Source: Margaritispora aquatica
Taxonomy: Eukaryota; Ascomycota; Leotiomycetes; Helotiales; Discinellaceae
Reading direction: 5' to 3'
DNA length: 64,000 bases
Assembly: GCA_007644065.1 (NCBI GenBank)
Contig: VJWN01000003.1
Location: 1,612,001 to 1,676,000 of the forward strand
This document shows, piece after piece, positions 12,047-23,186 of the stretch (its first letter is position 1; every line of letters starts with the position of its first letter). The translations under genes and the position numbers were made by a program. The notes under the pieces are model-generated. The model did no database searches. It saw only the letters and a list, made by a program, of their open reading frames with translations, and was not told the origin of the DNA.

Positions 12047-13056
12047 GTGGAGAAGCTGCATCGTCATCAGTCTTGCTAGCGACATTCCTTCAAACGCATG
12101 TTATGTTTACTGCAGATGCGGCTGCTTAAGGCGTTCCAAGGAATGTATGGAATTTTTGGTGCTCACGTCTTGCTTGCACAACGGGAAGAGGTGTGAACCA
12201 GGGGAGTCTAGCAGCTATACATGGTTCATATGATGGACATGTTTTAGGCTACAGCTGTGGCGCAGAGAAATCAAACATTGCAATCAAGAACACACTTGTC
12301 GTTTTCCCTGTCTGCTGAGATATTTTAGTATAAATCCCGATGAGACACTTCTCTCAGCCTCCACATCACGATTTTCCCTGTGAGACCATGGGTTGAGCTG
12401 GGCATGGCGGGGTCGTGAAGCCGACGATTACCCGAATACATTAACACACTTGAAACTGAAGGAGAATCAGAGGATTGATTCTTTACTTGTGAGATAAATG
12501 AAATTGTGTGAACAAGCCGATAGAGCCCTATTTCGATTCCTCTTCCATCTAAGGTACTCTGATACTTGAGCTTCGTATAACAAGCTGGTGAGCATAACAA
12601 CCAGTTTGAAGCCAGACAAGTGCATGTTGCCTTAGGCGACAAGGCTAAGTAAGCTGAGGTTTGATTTCAAAGTTCCCAGACCAGGCTATGTCATGCTAGA
12701 CGTTTCGGTGCATACTCTCTAAGGGCCTGCTACTGCCTGTTGACTTCTACCTAAATACACTCTGACTGAGTTTCAAATACAAATTCCTTCTTCTTCCCAC
12801 CTTCATTCACAACCATCGCGACCTCATCCAAATAAACGCCCTCGAACAGCCCCGCATTCCCAAGTTAGAACTCGACATCAAGTGGGGGAGAACGGTCTGT
12901 TTGGTGCTATACCTATAACACCTACAACCCAACAAAGCTCTCTCGGGAATCCATTCAATCGCCACCATTCCCTCAACAACACTTCCAGAAGGTGAAGGCA
13001 AACTCGGAAAACGTAAACTCTCTTTCGCAGATTCTACACAACTACCGAAGAAGGTG
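12047..13056. other. Intergenic region between fpr1 and uba1
   Basis: About 1 kb with the 3' flank of the FKBP gene and the promoter and leader of uba1. The final 300 bases are pyrimidine/CA-rich (TTCTTCTTCCCACC and similar), as expected for a 5' leader. No other gene is supported. Confidence 0.5.
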
Positions 13057-16000
13057 ATGGCGGCTGTAAGTACTGTAGCTACCCCTCTATTTGCAGAACG
13101 GCTCGCAATCAAGCTTAACAAGCTTCGAGCTTAAGCTCTCTGGTACCAACATTGCTGATATTTCCTTCTGAATGAATAGAGCAAGGACGTTGATATGGAG
13201 ACGAAGATGCAGGTGGACGAGTCGGTGGCGGGCAACAGTGAAATCGACGAGTCTTTATACAGTCGGCAGCTTTATGTCTTGGGGCACGAGGCTATGAAGC
13301 GCATGGGAGCATCAAATGTTCTCATCGTGGGACTGAAGGGACTTGGAGTAGAAATTGCCAAGAATATTGCTCTTGCTGGTGTCAAGAGCTTGACTCTTTA
13401 TGATCCAGCTCCAGCAGCTCTTTCCGATCTTTCATCCCAGTTCTTCCTACACGTCGAGGATGTTGGCAAGCCCCGAGCAGAGGTTACAGCTCCTCGTGTC
13501 GCAGAACTTAATGCATACACTCCTGTGAAAATCCACCAATATACAAGGTGAGCGCTTAGTTCCTACTTTCTGGCTTGTAATGAACTAATAGGCTGCAGCT
13601 TGATCACGGATCTTTCCCAGTTCGACGCCTATCAAGTTGTGGTCCTTACCAATACTCCTCTCAAACATCAACTTATAATTGGTGATTACCTCCACAAGAA
13701 AGGAATCTATTTGGTGGTTGCAGATACATTTGGATTGTTCGGCTCAATTTTCTGCGATTTTGGTGACAAGTTCACGGTCTTGGACCCCACAGGAGAGAGT
13801 CCAATCAGTGGGATTGTCGCTGCGATTGACGAAGAGGGAATTGTATCTGCCTTAGAAGACACCAGACATGGACTTGAAGATGGAGATTTTGTTACCTTTA
13901 CAGAGTTGGAGGGCATGGAAGCACTGAATTCTGCAGAGCCACGCAAGGTCACGGTCAAGGGGCCGTATACCTTCTCAATTGGTGATGTCACAGGACTTGG
14001 CCAGTACAAGAGAGGTGGGATGTATACACAGGTGAAGATGCCGAAGTTCATCGATTTCAAATCTCTACCTCTTGCCATTAAGGAACCAGAATTCCTTGTT
14101 TCCGACTGGGCAAAATTCGAGCGACCACAACAACTTCACATCGGGTTCCAGGCCCTGCACGCCTTTGTGGAGGATGAGGGACGCTTACCGAGACCGATGA
14201 ATGAGGCAGACGCTACAATCGTTCTTCATTCAGCAAAGTCCTTTGCTACACGGGAGAAGCTTGAAGTTGAGATTGATGAGAAATTACTGCGAGAGTTGAG
14301 CTTTCAAGCTATGGGAGATTTGAATCCAATGGCTGCTTTCTTTGGTGGCCTTGCTGCGCAAGAAGTGCTCAAGGCTGTTTCTGGAAAATTCCACCCAATC
14401 AACCAGTGGCTATACTTTGATTCTCTTGAGTCGCTCACAACTAATTCTGCTCGTTCTGAAGAATTGTGTGCCCCAACAAACACTAGATACGACGGCCAAG
14501 TCGCTGTCTTTGGCCGGGAGTATCAGGAGAAACTTTCAAATATGACTCAATTTCTGGTTGGTGCAGGTGCCATTGGTTGCGAAATGCTTAAGAATTGGGC
14601 CATGATCGGTCTCGCCACTGGACCGAAGGGCAAGATTTTCGTCACAGATATGGACTCTATTGAAAAGAGCAATCTCAATCGTCAATTTCTTTTCCGCCCC
14701 AAGGACGTTGGTCAACTGAAGAGTGACTGCGCAGCTGCAGCCGCCCAAGCAATGAATCCAGATCTCCTTGGCCACGTTGTCACCATGCGAGACCGTGTCG
14801 GCGATGATACTGAGGAAATCTTTGACGAGAAGTTCTGGAAGAATCTAGATGGTGTCACAAACGCACTGGACAATGTCGAGGCTCGTACCTATGTTGACCG
14901 ACGATGTGTATTGTTCAACAAGCCTTTACTGGAAAGCGGAACCTTGGGTACCAAGGGAAATGTTCAAGTTGTCCTTCCTCGTCTGACAGAGTCTTATTCG
15001 AGCTCTCAAGATCCACCCGAGGCATCATTTCCAATGTGCACGTTGAAGAGTTTCCCAAACAAGATCGAGCACACCATTGCTTGGTCCCGAGAGTTGTTTG
15101 AATCTTCGTTTGTCAAACCAGCAGAGACGGTCAATCTTTACTTGTCGCAACCCAATTACCTCAATACAACTCTCAAGCAGGGCGGGAACGAGAAGGGAAC
15201 ACTGGAAATGATTCGCGACTACTTGGTCGATGAAAAGCCTCTTGGTGTAGAAGACTGTGTAAAGTGGGCTCGCATGTTGTTCGAGAAGCAATACAACAAC
15301 GCCATCCAGCAACTGCTATACAATTTCCCCAAGGATTCCGTTTCATCTTCTGGGCAGCCTTTCTGGTCTGGGCCAAAGCGTGCACCCGAGCCACTAAAAT
15401 TCAATCCTGATAACGAGTTTCACTGGACTTTGATTGTTGCAGGTGCCAATTTACATGCTTTCAATTATGGTATCAACACCAAGGGTCTGGACTCTGCTAC
15501 TATCCGCAAGGTCCTCGATGACATGATTATTCCTGATTTCTCGCCAAACTCGGGTGTCAAAATCCAGGCTGATGATAGTGAACCGGTTCGTCTTGTCCTT
15601 GTATGTGCTACGAAAACCTGCTAACTTGCTTAGGACCCAAATGCCAATAGTGGTGCTTTTGATGATAACGCTGAGCTAGAAGACTTGGTCAAAAAACTCC
15701 CAGCACCCAGCTCCTTAGCAGGCTTGAAGCTGGTCCCTGTCGAATTTGAGAAGGACGATGACACAAATCATCACATTGATTTCATCACTGCAGCAAGCAA
15801 TCTTCGTGCAGAAAACTACAAGATTGAGCAAGCTGACAGACACAAGACAAAGTTCATCGCTGGAAAAATCATTCCTGCCATTGCTACAACTACCGCCCTA
15901 ATCACCGGACTGGTTATCTTTGAGTTTTACAAGATTGTCGACGGCAAGACTGATCTTGAGCAGTATAAGAACGGCTTCATCAATTTGGCATTGCCATACC

Positions 16001-16371
16001 TTGGCTTTTCGGAACCTGTCCCAAGTCCTCAATCAACATACATGGGCAGGCAAGGAGAAGTCAAGATTGATAGACTCTGGGATCGTTTTGAGATTCCAGA
16101 TTATACACTCAAAGAGCTTCTGAAGGACTTTGATGACAAGGGACTGACAATTACCATGCTGAGCTCCGGTGTCAGTCTCCTGTATGCAAGCTTCTTCCCA
16201 GCCGCTAAGTTGAAGGACCGATACGCACTGAAGTTGAGTGAGCTTGCGGCTCAGATTTCCAAGAAGCCAATTCCCGCACATCTGAAGGCTCTTGTATTTG
16301 AGGTTTGTGTGGATGATCAAACTGGTGAGGATGTTGAGGTTCCATTTCTCAACGTGAATTTGGGAAGATAA
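13057..16371 (+). CDS. uba1: Ubiquitin-activating enzyme E1
   Basis: Activates ubiquitin by ATP-dependent adenylation, holds it as a thioester and passes it to E2 enzymes, in cytosol and nucleus. Exons 13057-13065, 13180-13547, 13599-15585 and 15634-16371 give 1033 aa, the usual E1 length. Visible landmarks are the inactive adenylation half starting at [13 protein letters not shown] (about residue 30), the active adenylation nucleotide loop [12 protein letters not shown] (about 447), the [17 protein letters not shown] segment, and the catalytic Cys in [15 protein letters not shown] (about residue 606). The C-terminal ubiquitin-fold domain ends in a hydrophobic strand. The start is inferred: a 9-nt coding exon (ATG GCG GCT) splices in frame to 13180; the alternative is the ATG at 13195. 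The last donor (GTTCGT at 15586) is weak. A consensus GTATGT 15 bases later would leave only a 33-nt intron. Confidence 0.95.
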
Positions 16372-16490
16372 AGATGCACCATGGGTAAGGCTTGGGATGA
16401 ATTGATGATTGAACGGTGTTTATGGAGAAGCGAAATATCTTCATGGTTTTGGAAGACTGAATGGAATTCATGGTATTAGGATTGCATCAA

Positions 16491-16514
16491 CAGAATAGCA
16501 GAATAGCAGAATAG
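16491..16514. repeat. Three perfect tandem copies of CAGAATAG
   Basis: An 8-bp unit repeated three times without mismatch in the 3' flank of uba1. It is likely a slippage product; no function is evident. Confidence 0.9.
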
Positions 16515-16563
16515 ACATGCATACATAGTATGTACACAATGAAAATTCCATTAAAAAGCCTTT

Positions 16564-16565
16564 TT

Positions 16566-16601
<36 letters not shown>

Positions 16602-16603
16602 TC
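16564..16603. repeat. CTTT tetranucleotide microsatellite
   Basis: About nine to ten copies of CTTT, following a T run. It lies between uba1 and the ECM4-like gene. Length is likely to vary between strains. Confidence 0.9.
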
Positions 16604-16955
16604 ATTGATTTTACAGCGGTCAATTTCACCAGCGAGGACCATTTCCCTTTATTCTTATTTTCAGAAGTTCTCACATCCCATTGCGTCTCGCGTCTCACGT
16701 CTCTCGTATCTCGTCTCTCACGATGCGGGCCCTAGAGCGAGATTCTACATGCTGAGGGGCTCTTTGTCAGGGTTAGTAATCGCCCCACAGCCCGAGTTCT
16801 GGCGTAGTCAGCGTGCAGGTAATGCAGACAGGGGAGCTCCTCCACTGCCGTCATCATTAGAAAGCGCGAGGCACGAAATCGTCAGTGGGAGAAGAAGTTA
16901 CTAAATACCGTTTCTTCCCACAACCACCTACACTTCTCTTCCCTACAGGTATTTA

Positions 16956-18432
16956 ATGCTATCGAGAGCTCGTCTAGCTTCTGGACATCTTAACGTTCCA
17001 TTCAATACTTTCAATCGCCTCTTCTCCCAAAGTTCTACCGCAAAAATGGTAAGAAACTACCCCCACCATGTACACAGAAGTGAGGTGATGCTGATTTCTG
17101 GTGACACAGACTGAAGAAAAGATCACCAATTGGGTTGCGCCTGGCGACAAAACCGGGGAATTCAAGCGAGGACAATCGCAATTTCGTAATACCATCCAGA
17201 AAGGCGGAGAATTCCCACCTGAGAAAGGAAGATACCATCTCTACGTATGTCTTCCCTACCTCGCTGGCGCAAAACATAACAATAACACCTCACTGACACC
17301 GTCTTCAGGTCAGCTACGCATGCCCCTGGGCCCACCGCACGCTCATCGTGCGAAAGCTCAAGGGCCTCGAAGATATCATCCCCTTCACCTCCGTGCACTG
17401 GCACATGCAAGAGAAGGGATGGCGGTTCGCAACCTCAGAAGATAAAGATGCCCCGGGTGCAAATGTCCATGCTGATCCGGTTGCGGGCCATGAGGCGTAC
17501 ACGCACTTGAGGGATGTGTATTTCCAGGTCGATCCAGAGTATAAGGGTCGCTTTACGGTTCCGACGCTGTATGATGTTAAACAAGGGAAGATTGTTAGCA
17601 ACGAGAGTAGTGAGATTATCAGGATGATGTATACTGAGGTTTGTCTTTCCTGCTCTCTTTCCATTCCACCTCTTGGTACCGATTGAAAATAGGACTAACA
17701 ATCATGTCAAAGTTCGACGACTTAATCGAGCCGAAATACAAAGAAGTCAAGCTCTTCCCAGAACATCTCCAGAAAGTCATCGAAGAGCACAATGACTGGA
17801 CATATAACGACATCAACAATGGCGTTTACAAATCTGGATTCGCTACCACCCAGGAGGCATACGAGAAGAATGTCAAGATTCTGTTTGCTAGTTTAGATAA
17901 AGCAGAGAAGCATCTCTCAACAGTGGAGGATGGGCCATATTATTTTGGCAAGGAGGTTAGCGAGGCAGATGTCAGGCTTTACACGACGATTGTGAGATTT
18001 GATGCGGTGTATGTGCAGCATTTCAAGGTACGTGTCTCTTATCTTGAATCTACCCCCTCTTGTCCTCGGCTAGCTTGAGACGGAGGGACTTGGTTGAAAA
18101 TACAGTAACTAATAGGATATAGACAAATATTAGGGACATTCGCTCAGGATACCCATATCTCCATCGCTGGGTGAGGTATCTGTACTGGAATGTACCAGCA
18201 TTTGGAGAGACGACCGAGTTTACGCATATCAAGGCACATTATACTAAGAGTCATACTCGTAAGTCCCTATCTTTCTCGCTCTACTTTAATGTATGTTTGG
18301 CGAGATGCTAATCAGAGAACAGAAATCAATCCTTTCAGCATCACGCCTCTGGGACCTGAGCCACCAATCTTGAAGGAGGATGAGGAGGTTCCAGCTGTGG
18401 CGTTCGCGTTGAAGATGGCTGGGAAGGCCTAG
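16956..18432 (+). CDS. ECM4: Glutathionyl-hydroquinone reductase / Xi-class (omega-like) glutathione transferase
   Basis: Reduces glutathionylated hydroquinones using a catalytic Cys. Six exons (16956-17048, 17110-17244, 17309-17638, 17713-18027, 18123-18258, 18323-18432) give 372 aa. The thioredoxin-like half has the Xi-class active site SYACPWAHRTLI with Cys at about residue 81, then VPTLYD and NESSEIIRM for glutathione binding. The helical half has DWTYNDINNGVYKSGFA and FGKEVSEADVRLYTT. The C-terminus has the typical LHRWVRYLYWN, FTHIKAHYTKSH and INPFSITPLGP signatures. The first 30 residues (MLSRARLASGHLNVPF..., basic, no acidic residue) look like a mitochondrial presequence. A second Met (residue 31) lies exactly at the end of exon 1 and would give a cytosolic form. 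Acceptor at 18122 was chosen over an earlier AG to keep the frame. Confidence 0.93.
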
Positions 18433-20453
18433 GCTGGAGGTAGGATAAATGGAGGTTATGGATGAGCAAGAAGACAGGATTAATCGATTGTGGACGGTAA
18501 AACGAAACAACAACGAAGTTACGATTACACCGCACCATAGTTTTACACGTGATAATTATGGCAGTGATGAAACACATGTTACTCTCTTCTGCGCTTTCCC
18601 ACGAGTTGAAGTTCTGAGCAACCTTGATCAATCAAGTGGCTGGTGATGTGAAGTACTTCATACCTATAGAAGTACTGTAAGGAGCGCTTCAAACTCACCT
18701 TAACACCTGCTGCAGGAAAATTAATTCCCAACGATTCTCCCAAACTGCTTCGATCCTGAACTCGAGGCTAGATCTGGGTGTAACTACCATGCAACACGTC
18801 GTTTTTGACTCTCATCAACAAAAATCAAATTCAACCTATGATCCTACTCGACTTCGAGATGTTGTGGTCATTTGTGGGATTCGGGGGTTATATTGAAGTG
18901 CGCTTGTCTGTGTTCAAATTGCGGTGTTGAGCTGAGCGAAGACGAGATGAGGGGGGAGGAAGAGAGACATAGAGCATGAGTGTGAGTTATGGAGGGGAGA
19001 GCGAGTTAAGTACATGAGTTGTTGTTGCTGCTGCTGTTGCCAGGGCTGAGTGAGAGCTCTGGCAGTTGCTGTCACCTTTGCCTCTCGCTGCCCTTGCCCA
19101 GTATCTTCCTCGCAAAGCTCTTGTCCGAACCGAATAGAATTTGTTTCTCCTAATTGACGAGAGTGAATATCGTTTGATATATTCGTTTCGTTTCGTTGTG
19201 GCAGGGCGTGGGTTGAAAGAGTAGGACATGGGCGCGAGAACAATTTGGCGCAGGTATGAACTTTACGCGGGTGGCTGAGTGACCATGGCGATGGGAAAGG
19301 TTGTCTATTTATATATGCCACAACTTCGGTAAGTGGGCCGGTATTCTGTATATGTACGCTTTGAATAGATTGCGAGGAAAAAGAGCTTATCGTGTTCATT
19401 TGTTGGTTCGTTAGATAGGTGGGTTCGTAAATTGTGTTTTGAAGGGCAGAGTTAAGTGGTGTTGAACTCGGCTTCGATAGCTAAACCTCTAAGACTTGCA
19501 AGGAAGAATTGGGTGAGTGCCTACATAAGTTCGTCGCGCAGCTACTAAATATACTGTATCGTTCTAAAATCAAGCATCAAGTTCCAGCTATTGTGCAAAG
19601 GTGTTCTTGAGGGATGGCGAGTCTTCCGGGTAGATTGTTGAGAAAGCGGAACGGTGACTTGATTCTTCAAGTTTGGTGTTTGGAAGGCGTGCTGAAGGCA
19701 AGCTGCTACGATGTGTTGCTTTGTTTAGCTGTTTACTTGTTGACATACATGTCCGGTTTGAATTTCTGCTGTCGGTTATCTCCAATTTCGTGATTTTGAT
19801 CCTGAGAATTGGTCTCGGAGTTATTTGTTTTTCTGTTTGATATATTGGTGTTCATTTTACGTTGAATGCTAAGAGCGGGACATTCATTGCAGTATATTTT
19901 TTTTTGAATCGAAGATCTATTGCTCGTCCGACATTCAATCACATGGAGTTGACCATTTGTTTAATTTTTCAGCAGGTATGTTTACAAGCATCCTTATACT
20001 TTTCAATCTCAGCGTCTGAGATGAAGTTGATTTGATCGCACCTCTTGTAGGAGAAGTTGAATGATTTAGAGGAAATAAGCGATTGGATTTGCGTTGGGTA
20101 GCTTTGAGAGCTCAAAGAATGTAACACTTCGATAATTATCTTAAATAAGAAAGTAATATGCGTCATATTGTCAATTAAAAATGCAATATTTGAACGAGGA
20201 TCCAAGAGGTAGAATAGAGGTGAAATAGCTCTGTATTACTGCAAATTCTTTATTGATGTGCAGTACAAATCCACAACCCGCAACTATGATCACAACTTCG
20301 AGGCTTTAGATAAAGTCTTTCAATATCTGTAAATTCTCAACTCACCAGGAGAGAGGAAGTTATTCGTTCAAAATACACCATCAAGTCGTTAACTAAAATT
20401 TCATAACATTGTCCAATACTGTCACATCTCGCACCTAGCTTGAGCGCTTCCAC
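18433..20453. other. Intergenic region, convergent 3' flanks
   Basis: About 2 kb between the ends of the ECM4-like gene and the multicopper oxidase, which converge here. There is a short CAA/CTG-type triplet run near 19019-19040 and several low-complexity stretches. Open frames on the minus strand (for example 18914-19399) have low-complexity, non-conserved composition. No gene is supported. Confidence 0.5.
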
Positions 20454-23186
20454 CTAAGAGCCACACCCACGTGTGGCAGTACATGTGGCCTTCGAAGTTG
20501 TAGTTGATTTGATAAGTGTGGTAGACGTTTGGGTATACTTTTGGGTAGACGTTTGGGTGGACGTTTTGGTGGACCCTGTATTTCCATTTCCATTCCCATT
20601 TCCATTTCCATTCCCATTTCCATTTCCATTCCCATTTCCATTTCCACCACCATTGTTCCCATTACTGGTACCATTTTTTGTCTGCATAGAGATTAGTGAA
20701 GTCCCGTGCTACTGAGCAGCATTGAGACAGGACTCACGTTGTTGTCATTTCCATTATTGTTTGATGATTGACATGCAAACTTCTGGAAGTTTCCATTGTT
20801 CCCATTTCCATAATTACCATTTCCGTTCGCTCCACCATTTCCTACCGAGGTGTAGTTGCCATTCTTTAGGCCACTCCCGCCGTGCAATGTGTTATTGCAG
20901 ACTGGCGAGCCGGGAGGGGTGATAAGTGCACCCCAGATGGATTGAGGTGGGTGGGTAGGAGCATTGGTCAAATTCAACCAGTTGACACTGTCGCCTCCAG
21001 CGTTTCCAATCGTTGGGATACCTTGAGCTGAACAAGCGTCCAACATGTCCTGAGAGATGAGCAAACCCTGAGCCTGGAGTTGAATTGGATCTTCAACAAA
21101 CGTCATAACCAAGCCAGCCTCAATGTGCCACTCAATGTGGCAATGGAGAAGCCAAATGCCCGGGTTACCCTTTGACGTCATGTCAGCAATTTTTCACCAT
21201 ACATACGAAGAGTTATTCAACGGAGAGTGTTGAAATAGTACTGAAGTAGAGTATTACTTACAGTCTTGAATCGGATGATTGTGTAGCTGTTGGCATTCAC
21301 CATGAAGACATCACGTCTTGTCGGCACCTGTGTATAGACACCATTAAATTGAGCCTGAGCCCCTGGCAAGCCAGGTGGGCCCTGTGCCACAATTTGGGCT
21401 ATGTGTCTTTAAGGTCGTTAGCATAAATCTTTTGAAAAGGTCGTGCTGGAGCTTGGACTCGCAAGACTTGTCTTTGGAGCTTCCTTGCATAAATGCAGCT
21501 CCCAAAACATATCTCAATCGCCCCGGCTTCCCCTTTATTATTGTGAAGCTATATGAAGTGAAAATACATACCCATGAATGTGGAAAGGATGTGGTGCTGC
21601 ATCCAGATTATTGACCACGATTTCAGCAATTCCGACCGGATTATCAAAAACAACAGTGTTACTAGTACTGCCGTAAATCCTTGGATCAGTGGCAAATCCA
21701 GGTGGTGCTGACAAGGCTGTGTAGAGGGTGGGGACGACTTGAGGTAGATAGGTTGTGCCGTTCATTATTCCTCTACTGACTCCATCGATGAAGGTGAAAT
21801 CAAAGTTGGCGATGACCCTGGGTGATATGAGCGGTGTTTCAAGGCTACCACCAGCATATGAGTAACAACTTACTCCTGAGTAACGGGACCAAGAATAGTT
21901 TGATTATCGGAAGGCTTGACATCATTCTCGTTGATAGCAGTGAAGTTCAAGGTAGAGTAGCTCGGCTTCTCTGGAAGAGGTGCATTCTGCTTGTACATCA
22001 TGTAACTGTAGGTCTGAACACGGAATTAGTCGTTTTCGCATTAAAAATTCGAGAATTGGAAGATGAGTACCATTCCTTGGTAATTTTTTGGGTAGGTGTC
22101 CCCGATAAACATGCCAGGATCCATTGCAGAGACAATACCATAGTTTTTATTGATGGCTTGGGTTGTGTTAAGAGCTGTAACGATGACAGCATATCTTTGC
22201 GCTGCAGCAATCTTTATTCTCGAAGTAACTGTTGGCACAGTCGCAACACCGCTGTATCGAATTAGTATCTACATTGACAATAGCCGGAGACACAATGGCT
22301 TAGGACGTTGAAATGCCCTCAGTTTTGATCGATAAAATGGAAGGAAGACCAAGACCAAGACTCACTCCATCTCGACGATAGTCATATTATGACCTTCAAA
22401 GTAGATCAGGTTGGCAGCAAATCCGCTCATGTTGATTATACGGAAGAGATATCGGCGTCCAGGTATAAAGTCGAATTTGACACTCTTCTGGTCGTTGATC
22501 AAGGTACTATCGGGTACCGGCTCTGCGCCATTTGGAATATTCTTCTTGAGGGTTTGATAGCTGTTGACAAGGAATGGAGCCTCTTTGTGCCACCAATCGC
22601 TAACCGTCATCACAATATCTTCGTCGAAACTGTTGAAATAAGGTGCTGCTGTATCATGCACAATCAAGGGTCCACGGAAGCCATCCAGATAAGACCCTCC
22701 GATGTGCGAGTGATACCACTGGGTACCTGTTTGTGCAGCCTATTTACAAGTGGTTAGCATGCAGTTCTCTAATAGGCAAAACCAGGACTGCCTATGTACT
22801 CACAATGAAGTTGTATGTCATACTCATTCCTGGAGGCAGTGCACATTGTGATACAGCGGCAGCACCCTCCATCTGGGACGATTTGCCTTGGTTGATGCCA
22901 TGGTAATGCAATGCCGTGGTCTCGTTTCCAAGACCATTTGTCAAGTTGATGATCAGCTGATCTTTGACGTTGACATGAATTTGGGGTGGAGGCCATTTTC
23001 CGTTGATCCCGATCACAGGTCTACCATAACCATCAGGTGCAGCCTATGCAAACGTCAGTTAGATCAGCCTTTGACTCGACAGGACATCAAACTTACCCAG
23101 ACCCAGGTGACGTTCCAGTTGAGTGTCACTGTTGCTGCTTTTATAGCAATGGCATTCGCCACAAGGAAAGCAATAGAGGAGCGCAT
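20454..23186 (-). CDS. Fet3/laccase-like multicopper oxidase with Asn-Gly repeat tail
   Basis: Nine exons on the minus strand (23186-23097, 23043-22804, 22739-22366, 22251-22071, 22013-21874, 21817-21572, 21406-21262, 21169-20738, 20681-20454) give about 691 aa. A signal peptide starts at MRSSIAFLVANAIAI. Copper ligands of the three-cupredoxin fold are visible: HYHGI (first pair), WYHSH, HPFHIHGH (type 1 and trinuclear site) and the closing HCHIEWHIEAGL. This family oxidises Fe(II), phenols or melanin precursors with reduction of O2 to water. The HCHIEWH form and overall sequence favour the Fet3/Abr1 ferroxidase-pigment group over classical laccases, but the substrate cannot be read from sequence. 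The tail has about ten Gly-Asn dipeptides followed by a Thr/Ser-rich end and no membrane anchor. No Ftr1 permease lies nearby. Confidence 0.9.
20580..20646. repeat. Hexanucleotide/18-bp minisatellite inside the oxidase gene
   Basis: On the + strand the hexamers ATTTCC, ATTTCC and ATTCCC form an 18-bp higher-order unit repeated about three and a half times. Read on the minus strand it encodes the Gly-Asn run of the multicopper oxidase tail. Because the unit length is a multiple of three, copy-number change would alter tail length without breaking the frame. Confidence 0.9.

Larger units (their letters stand above)
16372..16955. other. Intergenic region with simple repeats
   Basis: About 580 bases between uba1 and the ECM4-like gene. 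It contains the 8-bp and CTTT repeats listed separately. The last 100 bases are a CT- and CA-rich leader. Confidence 0.6.

Noticed and set aside
18914..19399. 161-codon minus-strand frame with a Gln run
   Set aside because: The Gln run is a translated triplet repeat; no conserved sequence, start context or splice structure.
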